From Amycolatopsis xylanica (GTDB lineage: Bacteria > Actinomycetota > Actinomycetes > Mycobacteriales > Pseudonocardiaceae): DNA of 64,000 bases. The position numbers and the translations under genes were made by a program. Where the stretch lies: NCBI RefSeq assembly GCF_900107045.1, contig NZ_FNON01000002.1, forward strand, positions 558,001-622,000, in the 5' to 3' direction. Positions within the stretch are counted from its first letter, which is position 1. Every line of letters starts with the position of its first letter. Below, piece after piece: positions 8,651 to 17,244 of this stretch. The notes below the pieces were generated by a model. That model was not told the origin of the DNA. It did no database searches and saw only the letters and a program-made list of their open reading frames with translations.

Positions 8651-8693
8651 TCGTGAGTGTTTAGACCGGTTAGAACCGGCCGCGGCACTCACG
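8651..8693. repeat. TCGTGAGTG palindrome, copy 1
   Basis: Outer arms TCGTGAGTG and CACTCACGA enclose a second inverted repeat, ACCGGTTAGAACCGGC-like. This copy is not at a recognisable gene end; it may mark a lost gene or have moved as an element. Confidence 0.75.
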
Positions 8694-9126
8694 ACCCCCG
8701 AGTGCCGCTCTCGCGCGACCGGGCCGCGAGCGCGTGGTAACTCCGCTCCGTTAGATGCAGCAGAGTCACCACTCGCAGAGCCGTCCGGGCCAAGCACGTA
8801 GCGAGGGCGTCCCCGAGTGCTTACAACACACCCAATGGCAGCCTCACTTCACCACCCGGACCACACCACGGGTGCACCTCGGTGCGTTCGGGGGCTGGCT
8901 CCCCTGGCGCGTGGGCCGGCTCGTTAGGCGCGTGGGCCGGTCGGCTGGGTGGGTGGGTTTGGGGACTGGGGTGTCAGGGTGGGCTGACGTGGGGGTTTTA
9001 CTGGGGGTGGTTGCGGGAGGTGGTTTTATCACTCGTGTGGGTGGCATATGAGGGTTCTGTTGGGGTGGATGGGCTTCGCGGGGGCGGATATGGTGGCGAC
9101 AACTTTGTGCAAGAGGAGTACCTGGA

Positions 9127-9948
9127 GTGGCACTACCTGTTGCGGCTGCTGACGGCCACGCGCCCGAGCACCCGAGTATCGCGCGGATCAATGACTGCTG
9201 GCTGGAAGGCGACCACCATGGGGACGGGGATCTCCTGTTCGCCAACCACATCGCGGTGTGCGCGCCGCATGTTCCCTACCTGGTAAGGGAAGAACGAGCG
9301 CTGCTGGCGCGGATGGTGCGGTACCTCATCGGGCATGGGGTGCGGCAGTTCGTCGATCTCGGGTCGGGAGTGCCCGCGTCGGGGCATGTCCACGAGATCG
9401 CGCACGCGCTGGCGCCCGCGGCGCGGGTCGTCTACGTCGACTCGGATCCCGGTGTCGCCGCCGAGGGGCGGGAACTTCTGGCCGGCACAGAGAACGCCGC
9501 GTACCTGTGTGCCGACATCCGTGAGCCCGAAGCCGTCTTCGGGGCGGCCGAGTTCCAGCAGCTGATCGATCTGCGGGAACCCGTCGCCGTGCTGATGATC
9601 GAGATGCTCATCAACTTCCCCGACAGCGAAAACCCGCGCGGGCTCGTGTCTTCCTACGTCGAACCGCTGTGTCCCAAGAGCTACCTCGGGTTGTCGCACT
9701 TCGGGGACCATGAGGAGCTGGACAAGGGACTCAACATCTTCAGCCGGATGTTCGGGCAGCCGCCCGCGGTGACCTTGCGGGACCGCGAGCAGTTCGCGAA
9801 GTTCTTCACTGGACTGGACATTGTCGAACCCGGTGTCGTGCCTGTGCCGCTGTGGCGGCCGCTGGAAGACGAGGTCGGGCACAACCCGGATCGCGCGCAC
9901 GTGCACGCCGGCCTCGGGCGGAAACGGGTCATGCGATCAGTGGGATGA
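9127..9948 (+). CDS. SAM-dependent methyltransferase, DUF574 (Methyltransf_19) family
   Basis: A 273-residue class I methyltransferase fold that probably transfers a methyl group from S-adenosylmethionine; the substrate is unknown. The family pattern is clear: PSIARINDCWLEGDHH replaces the usual R.YDY.LGG segment, and then VRQFVDLGSGVPASGHVHEIA is the SAM-binding loop, ARVVYVDSDPGVAAEGRELL the acidic ribose-binding strand, and ADIREPE follows. The GTG start has GAGGAG about eight bases upstream. A second family member lies at 54954-55799. The 3' end overlaps the convergent UbiA-like gene by 20 bases. Codon choice is richer in GGG and GTG than in the neighbours. Confidence 0.88.
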   Translation: MALPVAAADGHAPEHPSIARINDCWLEGDHHGDGDLLFANHIAVCAPHVPYLVREERALLARMVRYLIGHGVRQFVDLGSGVPASGHVHEIAHALAPAARVVYVDSDPGVAAEGRELLAGTENAAYLCADIREPEAVFGAAEFQQLIDLREPVAVLMIEMLINFPDSENPRGLVSSYVEPLCPKSYLGLSHFGDHEELDKGLNIFSRMFGQPPAVTLRDREQFAKFFTGLDIVEPGVVPVPLWRPLEDEVGHNPDRAHVHAGLGRKRVMRSVG

Positions 9949-10801
9949 CCACGAGCGCGATGTCGCCGAGCATCACGATCGGCATGGTGTGCTTGAGCAT
10001 GTGCCTCGGATAGACGCTGGACGTCATCCGCAGCAGGAAGATCACGTGCGCGGCCATGCCGACCGCCGCCCAGACGGGACCGTAGAGCCACCACAGCGAC
10101 CAGCCGAGCAGCGCGGTGCCCACCAGCACCGTCAGGCTCGCCATCCGGAGCGCGCCCGCGCTGCCGAAGCGGACCGCCGGGGTGGTGAAGCCGGTCGCCG
10201 TGTCGACCGCGTGATCGGGCACCGACCACCAGATCGTCCGGCCGACGCTGAGTGAGCAGACACCGAGCAGGAACGGCCAGAGCGCGGGCGCGAAGTCCGC
10301 GCGGAACGCGCTGTACGCCAGCAGACAGGGCAGCGGGACCATCGCGGCGCCGAACACGAACGGCCCGGCCACCTTCCGCTTGAGCCGGAACGGATCGATG
10401 TTGTACAGCTGGTGCAGCAGTGCCGTGATCCCGGCGAACACCACCACCGGCCAGTGGTTCGCCCACACCGCGACCAGGCCGGCGAGCACCAGCGCGACCG
10501 TGGTTTCGGCGATCGACAGCTGCAGCACCCTCGTGCGGCCGAGCCGCAGCGTCGCGCCCGCGAGATAGTCCTTCCCGGCATGGCGCCGATCGGTTTCGAA
10601 GTCGACGGCGACGTTCAACGCCAAGCCGCCGACCATCAGCAGCAAATTCACGAGCACCGTCACGTAGACGAGCGGCTCGGCGAAGATCTCGATGTCACCC
10701 CGTGCGAGGCAGGCGCCCCACACGGCGTAACACAGGTAGCTGACCGGCAGCGGGAATTCGAGGCGGTGCACCACCAGTACCGCACCCGCTACGCGTGACA
10801 C
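9929..10801 (-). CDS. UbiA-family membrane prenyltransferase or terpene-synthase-like protein
   Basis: A 290-residue protein with about eight transmembrane helices. The two Asp-rich motifs of the UbiA superfamily are present: NVAVDFETD (N-x3-D-x3-D) near residue 85 and VPDHAVDTATG in the second half, with YNIDPFRLKRK between them. UbiA enzymes bind an isoprenoid diphosphate through magnesium and either transfer the prenyl group or, in some terpenoid loci, cyclise it. The GTG at 10801 overlaps the P450 stop by 13 bases, so it is the last gene of the cyclase-P450-UbiA operon. The role in that pathway, prenyl transfer versus class I ionisation, cannot be settled from sequence. Confidence 0.8.
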   Translation of the reverse strand: MSRVAGAVLVVHRLEFPLPVSYLCYAVWGACLARGDIEIFAEPLVYVTVLVNLLLMVGGLALNVAVDFETDRRHAGKDYLAGATLRLGRTRVLQLSIAETTVALVLAGLVAVWANHWPVVVFAGITALLHQLYNIDPFRLKRKVAGPFVFGAAMVPLPCLLAYSAFRADFAPALWPFLLGVCSLSVGRTIWWSVPDHAVDTATGFTTPAVRFGSAGALRMASLTVLVGTALLGWSLWWLYGPVWAAVGMAAHVIFLLRMTSSVYPRHMLKHTMPIVMLGDIALVVIPLIA

Positions 10802-12012
10802 GCGACGACCTTCATCCGCAGTTTCGGCGACGGCGCCATCGCGTGGCCGCGCAATCTCGGCACGCCAGCCGCTGGATTGACACAGCGCAACTCGCGGCAA
10901 CGCAGCACCGCGGCGACGATCATCCTGGCCTCCATCAGCCCGAGTTCACTACCCAGACAATGCCGGATACCGCCGCCGAAAGGGAAGAAGTCCTCCTGCG
11001 CCACCCTCCGATCGAGGAATCGACCCGGCTCGAACCGATACGGGTCGGGGAACCGGTCGCGGCGATGATGTGCCAGGTAGATGCTCGGCGTGAGCACCGT
11101 TCCCTGCCGCACGGCCCGCCCGCCGACCTCACCCGTTTCGGTGCACACCCGGTTCCCGGCCGCCGGAACCGGCGGAGTCAGCCGCAGTGCCTCCAGCACG
11201 GCCGCGTGCAGCAGTGGCACCGCGGCGGCCGACGCACCGTCCTCCATTGTGGACTCAAGTTCGTCCACAATGTCCTGACGCACCCGCGGATTTCGGTCGA
11301 GCCAGTACAACGTCCACGCGATCGCCGACGCCGTCGTCTCATGCCCCGCGAACAGCAGCGAAACGAGCTGATCGCGTAACTCGTCGTCGCCGAGCCTGCC
11401 CAGCGGCGGTTCGTCCGAGGTGAGCAGCGACGCCAGCGAACCCGAAGACCTTTTCGCACTGAGCACCAAAAGCCGATCGAGGTCCTCGCCGGAGGAGGGG
11501 AGACTTCCGCGCAGATAGCGGTAAGCGAGCGTTCGCCCGCGCGAACCGAGCGCCTTGTCCATCCAGGCGGTGAACGGCGCGAGCACCGCATCGCCGTCGC
11601 GCCCGACGGTGATGCCCGCCATCACCCGGAGCGCGACCGCGCGGGTCCAGTCCGCCAGCGCGATCACCCGGCCTTCGGTCAGCGCGCCGATCGACGACTG
11701 CACGATCTCCGCGATGAGTTCCCGATAGCCGGCCAGCCGTTTGCCTCGCAAGGCCGGGCCGAGCGCGCGGCGATAAGCGAGATGCCGTGCGCCTTCGGTC
11801 CACAGTAGGGACTTGTGGCCGAGCACCGACCGCATCGTCCGGCTGCCGGGATGCCCGAGCCGTTGATCGGCATGGAAGATCTCGTCGATGGCGCCTGGAT
11901 TCCAGACCAACAGCCTGCCAGGGGCGAGTTCCAGCACGCCGTCCTCGTCGTCCGCGTGCGCGTTCAAGAAAGGCAGTGTGCGGAAGGCCAAGCGGAATTC
12001 GGCAGTGTTCAT
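10789..12012 (-). CDS. Cytochrome P450
   Basis: A 407-residue soluble bacterial P450, expected to hydroxylate or otherwise oxidise the terpene made by the adjacent cyclase. The I-helix oxygen-binding motif is LLFAGHETTASAI, the K-helix ExxR is EALRLTPP, and the heme loop is FPFGGGIRHCLG with the cysteine ligand at residue 352. The ATG at 12012 overlaps the cyclase stop by 4 bases (ATGA); the open frame runs further upstream but that part is antisense-like noise inside the cyclase. No ferredoxin or reductase gene is nearby, so electrons would come from elsewhere in the genome. Confidence 0.95.
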   Translation of the reverse strand: MNTAEFRLAFRTLPFLNAHADDEDGVLELAPGRLLVWNPGAIDEIFHADQRLGHPGSRTMRSVLGHKSLLWTEGARHLAYRRALGPALRGKRLAGYRELIAEIVQSSIGALTEGRVIALADWTRAVALRVMAGITVGRDGDAVLAPFTAWMDKALGSRGRTLAYRYLRGSLPSSGEDLDRLLVLSAKRSSGSLASLLTSDEPPLGRLGDDELRDQLVSLLFAGHETTASAIAWTLYWLDRNPRVRQDIVDELESTMEDGASAAAVPLLHAAVLEALRLTPPVPAAGNRVCTETGEVGGRAVRQGTVLTPSIYLAHHRRDRFPDPYRFEPGRFLDRRVAQEDFFPFGGGIRHCLGSELGLMEARMIVAAVLRCRELRCVNPAAGVPRLRGHAMAPSPKLRMKVVACHA

Positions 12013-13466
12013 CTCGAGTACGCCAGCAGACGCGCGACCTCGGCATTGGCGAGCCCGAGATACATCGCCGCCAACCCCTCCGCTCGCACGATCCGCAATG
12101 GCGTGTAGAGATCCTTGTCGTGCCACAGTGGCGGATGCTCGGCGTCTTGGTTCTGGAAGAGGAAAGCGCAGCCACGCGCGGCCGCCTCCGGGATCGCTTC
12201 GTGCGAGACGTTGGTGCGCAACAAGATCTGCACCGCGTACGCCGTCTCCTCGAAGGTGCCCGCCCAGCGTCCCCACGAACCGTCCGGCCGCTGGTTCGCC
12301 AGCACCCAGCCGACGGCGTCCCGCACCGAACTCGCCGTGCACTCGTCGCCGTGCTCGGCGAGTGCGACCGCGCAGCAAACCGTTGCGTAATAAGGGGAAG
12401 CGTGCCATTTGTCTTGCCAGCTGCCGTCGCGTTCCTGGCGATCGCGCAGCCACAACGCGAGCTTGGACATGACCTCGCGATGGCCTTCCCGCGAGGCGCC
12501 GAGCGCTTGCAGGACGTGCGCGTTCGTGGTGGTCGACGGGGTCCGCTCGTCGGCGAAGGTGGCGAAATGGTCCTCGACCCGGTAGCCGCGCAACGTGTCC
12601 GTGGACCGTGGGCGGCCCAGCTTGGCGAGCGCGTGCAACGCGGCGGCCGTGTCGTCCGCGTCCGGCGGCAGCCCGACCCCGCCCGCGACCCCGGACTCGC
12701 CGAACTCGGCGGCCAGCCAATCGACGACATCTCCCGGCACCGTGCACGGAACGCCGACACCGGCCAATGTGGACAGTACCCAGGCGCGCTCGAACGTGGC
12801 GAGCGGAGCGGCCACCGGCACCGCGCGCGTTTCCGGATCCTGCACGGCCGCCAGATACGGATGCGCCTTGCCGTCGCCCAGCCAGCTCGCGGTGGCCGCG
12901 GGCGAACAGCCGACGCCGTACTCGGTCGGCTCGACGAAACCGGCGCCACGGGCGCTGGATCCGAAGGCTTCCAAGGAATGCAGCAGCTTGTCAGGCAACG
13001 CGAGACCGCGGTCCATCATCTCGCGCAGCTTCGCGAGCGTCTCGACGGTCATCCCACCCGGCACGGCCAGCGCCTTGCCGAGCTGGGCGTTGATCTCCTG
13101 CACGAGACCGGGAACGATGATCTCGACGGCGACGGTGTCGGGCACCATACCGTTGTCCACCAACGATTCCAGCCCACGCTGCGCGGCGATCCGCGCGTCT
13201 TCGCCCGGCTGTCTCAGCAAAGCCTCGACTGCGCTGAGGGTGGGCGCGAGCCCGTACAGGCCGGGGCCGCCCCAGCCGCCGTCCGGACGCTGCTGCCGTA
13301 GCAAGTAGCGGACGCGCTCGTCATGCCCGTCGAGCGACGGCATCAGCGAGACCACCCGCCCGGTCTCGTAAACCGACGCGGAAAAGCTGCCGAAAGGATC
13401 GCCTGTCATCTCCGCGACCAGCGCCGACGCCTGTTCCCGTACCCACGTCATCGTGCACGGACCCAC
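12009..13466 (-). CDS. Class II diterpene cyclase-like terpene synthase
   Basis: A 485-residue protein with the protonating DxDD motif of class II cyclases (D269-A-D-D272 in LPPDADDTAAAL) and QW-like repeats (RQQRPDGGWG near residue 60, DRQERDGSW and ANQRPDGSWG near residue 400). It lacks a class I DDxxD motif. By family it should cyclise geranylgeranyl diphosphate to a labdane- or halimane-type diphosphate, as the mycobacterial and Streptomyces homologues do. The GTG start at 13466 is chosen because GGGGAGG lies six bases upstream; an in-frame ATG at 13451 is the alternative. It heads the operon. No GGPP synthase or soluble class I synthase is in the window. Confidence 0.85.
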   Translation of the reverse strand: MGPCTMTWVREQASALVAEMTGDPFGSFSASVYETGRVVSLMPSLDGHDERVRYLLRQQRPDGGWGGPGLYGLAPTLSAVEALLRQPGEDARIAAQRGLESLVDNGMVPDTVAVEIIVPGLVQEINAQLGKALAVPGGMTVETLAKLREMMDRGLALPDKLLHSLEAFGSSARGAGFVEPTEYGVGCSPAATASWLGDGKAHPYLAAVQDPETRAVPVAAPLATFERAWVLSTLAGVGVPCTVPGDVVDWLAAEFGESGVAGGVGLPPDADDTAAALHALAKLGRPRSTDTLRGYRVEDHFATFADERTPSTTTNAHVLQALGASREGHREVMSKLALWLRDRQERDGSWQDKWHASPYYATVCCAVALAEHGDECTASSVRDAVGWVLANQRPDGSWGRWAGTFEETAYAVQILLRTNVSHEAIPEAAARGCAFLFQNQDAEHPPLWHDKDLYTPLRIVRAEGLAAMYLGLANAEVARLLAYSR

Positions 13467-13509
13467 GACGAGCCTCCCCTGAGTTCACCTTGACCATTCC
13501 GTAATCAGG

Positions 13510-13537
13510 CTAATACTCAAAGTAGTGCTTGAGGCAA
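13510..13537 (-). promoter_or_regulatory. Predicted promoter of the terpenoid operon
   Basis: On the minus strand TTGCCT, 16 bases, then TATTAG gives a plausible sigma-70 promoter, leaving a leader of about 40 bases before the GTG. The spacer contains an imperfect inverted repeat (CTCAAG and CTTTGAG), which may be an operator. Confidence 0.45.
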
Positions 13538-13700
13538 ACGTCGGAGCCTGATATGAGCCATTTGGAGCAGCAGATTCAGCCTTCTCGCGACCGTCGCGCG
13601 CGCACTCGACGAGTGGCGGCTCGACAACACAATTAGCCCACCCCGCGCGGACGTGGACTACTTCGGTGTTGCGGACTTGGCTCACCGCATCGAACGGCTT

Positions 13701-14003
13701 TCAGCCCTCTCGCAGCTCCCGGAAGACGCGACGGGCGATCATCTCGACGCGTTCCTCGGTCAGTGGCGGCTCTTCAAGGCGGGCGTGGACGGTCTTGGTG
13801 AGGATCTTGCGAACCAGCGCCGACGTGCCGATGTGCTCGGCGGCGGCTTGCTCCTTCAGTTCTTCGGCCAGCTGCTTGGGGATCCGCACAGACAACACGG
13901 TCTGCGCGTTCTCAAGAGCTTCGGCTTCGCCCGCTTCGGCTTCCTCTTCGGCGTATTCGGCGCGGATCGCCCTCCGGCGCGCCCGATCTGCTGCTTCGGT
14001 CAT
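13701..14003 (-). CDS. Putative RHH antitoxin (BrnA-like position)
   Basis: A 100-residue highly charged protein. The N-terminal third is an Ala/Glu/Arg helix. The core TVLSVRIPKQLAEELKEQAA then EHIGTSALVRKILTK is a ribbon-helix-helix DNA-binding domain, and an acidic tail follows. It starts inside the last codon of the upstream toxin-like gene (4-base overlap). A toxin-first order with an RHH antitoxin is that of BrnT/BrnA modules. It probably neutralises the toxin and represses the operon. The module call rests on architecture, not on a search. Confidence 0.65.
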   Translation of the reverse strand: MTEAADRARRRAIRAEYAEEEAEAGEAEALENAQTVLSVRIPKQLAEELKEQAAAEHIGTSALVRKILTKTVHARLEEPPLTEERVEMIARRVFRELREG

Positions 14004-14305
14004 GCGCGGCCAACTCCTTCCTCGTACTCACGAAGATCGGCGCCCCGGGTCTTCCATGCGGTGATCCCCGCATGGTCGACCGCATCGAGGATCACGGTCA
14101 GAACGGCCCCGGCGGCAGCCGAAAACCCGATGAGCCGGATCGCGCCGTGCCTGCTTTTCGGATCGGGATCCCGAACAACACGGCACGGGTCATTCGCCGC
14201 CTCGACCGTCCACTCCGGCTCGATGTTCAACGCCCCGGGATAGCGGACGTCTCGAGTTCGAATGTGCTCCGCTTCTTCGTCAGGCCACCATAGTTCGTAG
14301 CTCAT
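14000..14305 (-). CDS. Putative BrnT-like toxin
   Basis: A 101-residue protein upstream of and overlapping the RHH gene. The pattern resembles the small RelE-fold BrnT group: EHIRTRDVRYP near the start, a central DP pair (AANDPCRVVRDPDP), then a hydrophobic strand IRLIGFSAAAGAVLTVILD, and a C-terminal AWKTRGADLREYEE that parallels the SARRA..ER..YE ending of BrnT. Members of that family cleave RNA. The ATG at 14305 lies inside a perfect palindrome, ATGTATACAT; the frame is open to 14461 but without a better start. Toxicity is inferred. Confidence 0.55.
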   Translation of the reverse strand: MSYELWWPDEEAEHIRTRDVRYPGALNIEPEWTVEAANDPCRVVRDPDPKSRHGAIRLIGFSAAAGAVLTVILDAVDHAGITAWKTRGADLREYEEGVGRA

Positions 14306-14312
14306 GTATACA
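14303..14312. promoter_or_regulatory. Palindrome ATGTATACAT at the toxin start codon
   Basis: A perfect 10-bp inverted repeat overlaps the start codon of the toxin-like gene. Upstream there is a short direct repeat (TGTAGGTTGTAGGT). Both are candidate autoregulatory sites for the RHH protein. Confidence 0.4.
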
Positions 14313-14369
14313 TCGTCGCACAGACACCTACAACCTACACACCTAGGGTAGCAACAATGCCACGCAGAG

Positions 14370-17150
14370 TTATGCCTTGTGACAGCGGAACGAGGCGACG
14401 TTCGGGAACAGGTCGTGCGCGGGCGAAGGCCTGCCCAGATAGAAGCCCTGCGCCTGGTCACAGCCGAGGTCGTGCAGGATCTCGAGCTGGTCCTGGGTCT
14501 CCACGCCCTCCGCGATGACCGTCAGGTCGACCGCGTGCGCCATCGCGATGATGCTGGTGACGATGGCTTCGGCGTCGCGTGAGGTGCCAATGCCGGTGAT
14601 GAACGAGCGGTCGATCTTCAGCGTGTCCAGCGTCAGGCGCTGGAGCTGGGCCAAGGACGAGTAGCCCGTGCCGAAGTCGTCGATGGCCAAGCGGACGCCG
14701 ACGTCGCGCAGCGAACTCAGTATCTCCGCGGCCGCGACGTGGTCGCGCATCAGCGCGCTCTCGGTCACTTCCAGGCACAACGCGTTCGCGGGCAGGCCGG
14801 TGGTGGCGAGTGCGTCTTGGACGACCGGGACCAGCTGGGGGTCGTCGAGCTGGCGGACCGAGAGGTTGACCTTGAGGTGGATGTCGATGTCGTGTTCGGC
14901 GCGGCGGGCCGCGAGTTCGCGGGTGGTGCTGCGGAGCATGTGGGTGCCGATGACGTTGATGAGGTCGCTTTCCTCGGCGAGCGAGATGAACTCGACCGGG
15001 GAGATCGCGCCGTGCTGGGGGTGGTTCCAGCGCATCAGGGCCTCGACCGCCACCATGCGGCCGGTCTGCAGGTCGACGACCGGCTGGTAGGCCGTCCACA
15101 GCTGCTCGTTGGGCAGCGCGTCGCGGAGGTCCTGTTCCAGGCGGAGACGGCGCTGCATGCGCTCGCGGAGCTCGACGTCGAAGAACTCGTGGCGGCCTCG
15201 GCCGAGGGTTTTCGCCTGGTACATGGCGACGTCGGCGTCGCGAAGCAGGTCCTCGGCGGTGCGGCCGTCGCAGGAGTCGGCCATCACGATGCCGATGCTG
15301 GCGTCGATGTGGAGCTGCCTGCCGTTGACCGTGATCGGCTCGGTCAGGTACTCGCGCAGGTGCTGGGCCAGCGCCCTGATCTCGGCCGGGTCGACGACGG
15401 TGTTGGTGACCACCACGAACTCGTCGCCACCCAGCCTGCCGACCAGGTCCTCGCGGTGGACGGCGCGGTGCAGCCGCTCGCCCGCGATTCGCAGCACCTT
15501 GTCTCCGACGCTGTGACCGAGCGAGTCGTTGATGACCTTGAACTTGTCCAGGTCGATGAACAGGACCGTGGTGATGTCGGCGCGCCCAGGCCGTCGCAGC
15601 GCCGCGCTGAGCCTGGACAGCACGAGCGTGCGGTTCGCGAGTTCGGTCAGCGGATCGTGGGTGGCTTCGTGTTCGAGGCGCTCGCCGATCGCGCGGCGCT
15701 CGGTGATGTCGGTGAACGAGGTGACGACCGAAGCCGGCGCCGTGTCACCGAAATCGAGCAGACGGGAGGTCAGCGACAGCCAGACGTTACGGCCGTCCGG
15801 GCGGCGCACGCGGACCACGCGGCGGCTGCGCGAGGTCATCTTGCACTGGGCTTCCTGCGCCGGATACGCCTCGGGCGGGATGCGCTGGCCGCGCTCGTCG
15901 TACAGCTCCAGCGAGGTCGACTCGATGCCGACGAGGTCGCTCTCGCGCATGCCGAAGATGCGCTGCGCCGCGGGATTGGCCGACTCGATGAGCCCGGTCG
16001 GGCCGACCACCACGACGCCTTCGTCGAGCGACGCGACGACCGTCTTGAAGTGCTCCTCCGCCCGCCTGCGCGCGGTCTCGTCCGCGCAGACGAGCACGTA
16101 CCCGTCGTTCATCTCGGCCGCGGAGACCCGGATCGCGAGCGCCCTGCCGTCGACGTGCCGGTGCGTGGCCTGGATGACGCCGCCTGCCAGCAGCACCGCC
16201 AGCGGATCCAGCGCGGCGCCGACCACCTCGTCGACCCGGCGGCCGACCGCTTCGGCGGCGGAGCGGCCGTACACGGCTTCGGCGGCCGGGTTCCAGCTGG
16301 TCACGACGCCGTCGTCGCTGGTGGCGATGATCGCGTCGCTGACGTGGCTGACCAGCGCGGCCTGGTATCGGAGGGTGGCTTCCGCGGCGCGCTGCGCGCT
16401 GACGTCACGCATGATCACCTGGAAGGCGGGCCTGCCTTCCCAGGTGGTGCGCACGGACACCGTCTCGATGCTCAGCATGCCGCCGTCCAGCCGCTTCAGC
16501 ACGGCCTGCGCCGGTTGCGTCATCGAACCCGGCGAGACCAGCGACTCGAGCCGCTTCAGGATGCCGGGGATCGACGCGCGGTCGACGATCTCGGTGATCT
16601 CCTTGCCCAGCAGCTCGGCCGCGGACGTGGCGCCGAGGAACCGGATGGCCGCGGAGTTGACGTACACCAGCCGCTTGGCCTCGTGCACGATGATCGCGTC
16701 AGGGCTGAGCTCGACCAGCAGGCGGTAGCGGTCGGTCAGGTCCGCCATCGCCTTCTTGTCCTCGTGCCGCGCGGTGGCGTCGGCCGCGATGCCGAGCAGG
16801 TTGTAGGTGCCGCCGGTGCGGACCGAGCGGGCGCGGAACCGGACCCAGCGGGTGGCGCCGCACGGGGTTTCGAAGCGCTGCTCCAGCTCGAGGTCCTGCT
16901 CGTCGTCCTGGGCGCGGGCGGCGCTGACCAGCGGCTCGATGAGCTCCAGCAGCCGGGCGCGGACCTCGTACTCGGACGAGCCCGCCATGCCGAGCACGAG
17001 CTCGAGGCCGGGCAGCCACGACACGGTCCCGTCGGTGAGGCCGAGCGACCAGATCACGGCCGACTCGGTGGACAGGGAGAGGTCCGCGACGATGCCGCGG
17101 CTGAGCCTGCTCCCGACGGCGAGCCGCCCGTCGGGGAAATCAGCCTCCAT
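14370..17150 (-). CDS. Multi-PAS GGDEF-EAL cyclic-di-GMP signalling protein
   Basis: A 926-residue protein with an N-terminal sensory part containing about four PAS-like modules, with no clear transmembrane helix. The diguanylate cyclase domain has an intact GRLGGDEF at about residue 574. The phosphodiesterase domain has EALMRW at about 703 and the DDFGTGYSSL loop further on. Both catalytic signatures look intact, so the protein may make or break cyclic di-GMP. The inhibitory RxxD site before GGDEF reads HRED, so product inhibition may be weak. Such proteins control development and secretion in actinomycetes. It is probably monocistronic. Confidence 0.95.
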   Translation of the reverse strand: MEADFPDGRLAVGSRLSRGIVADLSLSTESAVIWSLGLTDGTVSWLPGLELVLGMAGSSEYEVRARLLELIEPLVSAARAQDDEQDLELEQRFETPCGATRWVRFRARSVRTGGTYNLLGIAADATARHEDKKAMADLTDRYRLLVELSPDAIIVHEAKRLVYVNSAAIRFLGATSAAELLGKEITEIVDRASIPGILKRLESLVSPGSMTQPAQAVLKRLDGGMLSIETVSVRTTWEGRPAFQVIMRDVSAQRAAEATLRYQAALVSHVSDAIIATSDDGVVTSWNPAAEAVYGRSAAEAVGRRVDEVVGAALDPLAVLLAGGVIQATHRHVDGRALAIRVSAAEMNDGYVLVCADETARRRAEEHFKTVVASLDEGVVVVGPTGLIESANPAAQRIFGMRESDLVGIESTSLELYDERGQRIPPEAYPAQEAQCKMTSRSRRVVRVRRPDGRNVWLSLTSRLLDFGDTAPASVVTSFTDITERRAIGERLEHEATHDPLTELANRTLVLSRLSAALRRPGRADITTVLFIDLDKFKVINDSLGHSVGDKVLRIAGERLHRAVHREDLVGRLGGDEFVVVTNTVVDPAEIRALAQHLREYLTEPITVNGRQLHIDASIGIVMADSCDGRTAEDLLRDADVAMYQAKTLGRGRHEFFDVELRERMQRRLRLEQDLRDALPNEQLWTAYQPVVDLQTGRMVAVEALMRWNHPQHGAISPVEFISLAEESDLINVIGTHMLRSTTRELAARRAEHDIDIHLKVNLSVRQLDDPQLVPVVQDALATTGLPANALCLEVTESALMRDHVAAAEILSSLRDVGVRLAIDDFGTGYSSLAQLQRLTLDTLKIDRSFITGIGTSRDAEAIVTSIIAMAHAVDLTVIAEGVETQDQLEILHDLGCDQAQGFYLGRPSPAHDLFPNVASFRCHKA

Positions 17151-17244
17151 AGCCCATCCGATCCATTCACTTCGCCCAAGAGGTCCAGACCAGCGCCCGG
17201 CTCAAGGGTCCAGATTAGGGGTTCGGCATGAATCAGGACATCCT

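Larger units (their letters stand above)
8395..9126. other. Repeat-rich intergenic region between tRNA-Phe and methyltransferase gene
   Basis: No gene is supported. It holds a double GC hairpin (8459-8504), one copy of the TCGTGAGTG palindrome (8651-8693) and, from about 8890 to 9080, a strongly G-rich plus strand with GGGTGGGTGGGTTTGGGG at 8947-8964 and further G tracts. Such runs can form G-quadruplexes in DNA or in the leader RNA of the downstream gene. Confidence 0.6.

Noticed and set aside
10789..12747. Upstream extension of the P450 frame
   Set aside because: The extra 245 codons lie inside the cyclase gene and are Arg/Gly-rich shadow sequence; the ATGA junction at 12012 is the natural start.
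14303..14335. A TTGTAG-17-TATACA promoter for the toxin gene
   Set aside because: The -10 would touch the start codon, so transcription would begin inside the gene; the palindrome is a more likely operator.
14739..17231. Long plus-strand frame opposite the GGDEF-EAL gene
   Set aside because: Composition is the usual His/Arg/Asp-rich shadow of a GC-rich gene; the minus strand has intact catalytic motifs.
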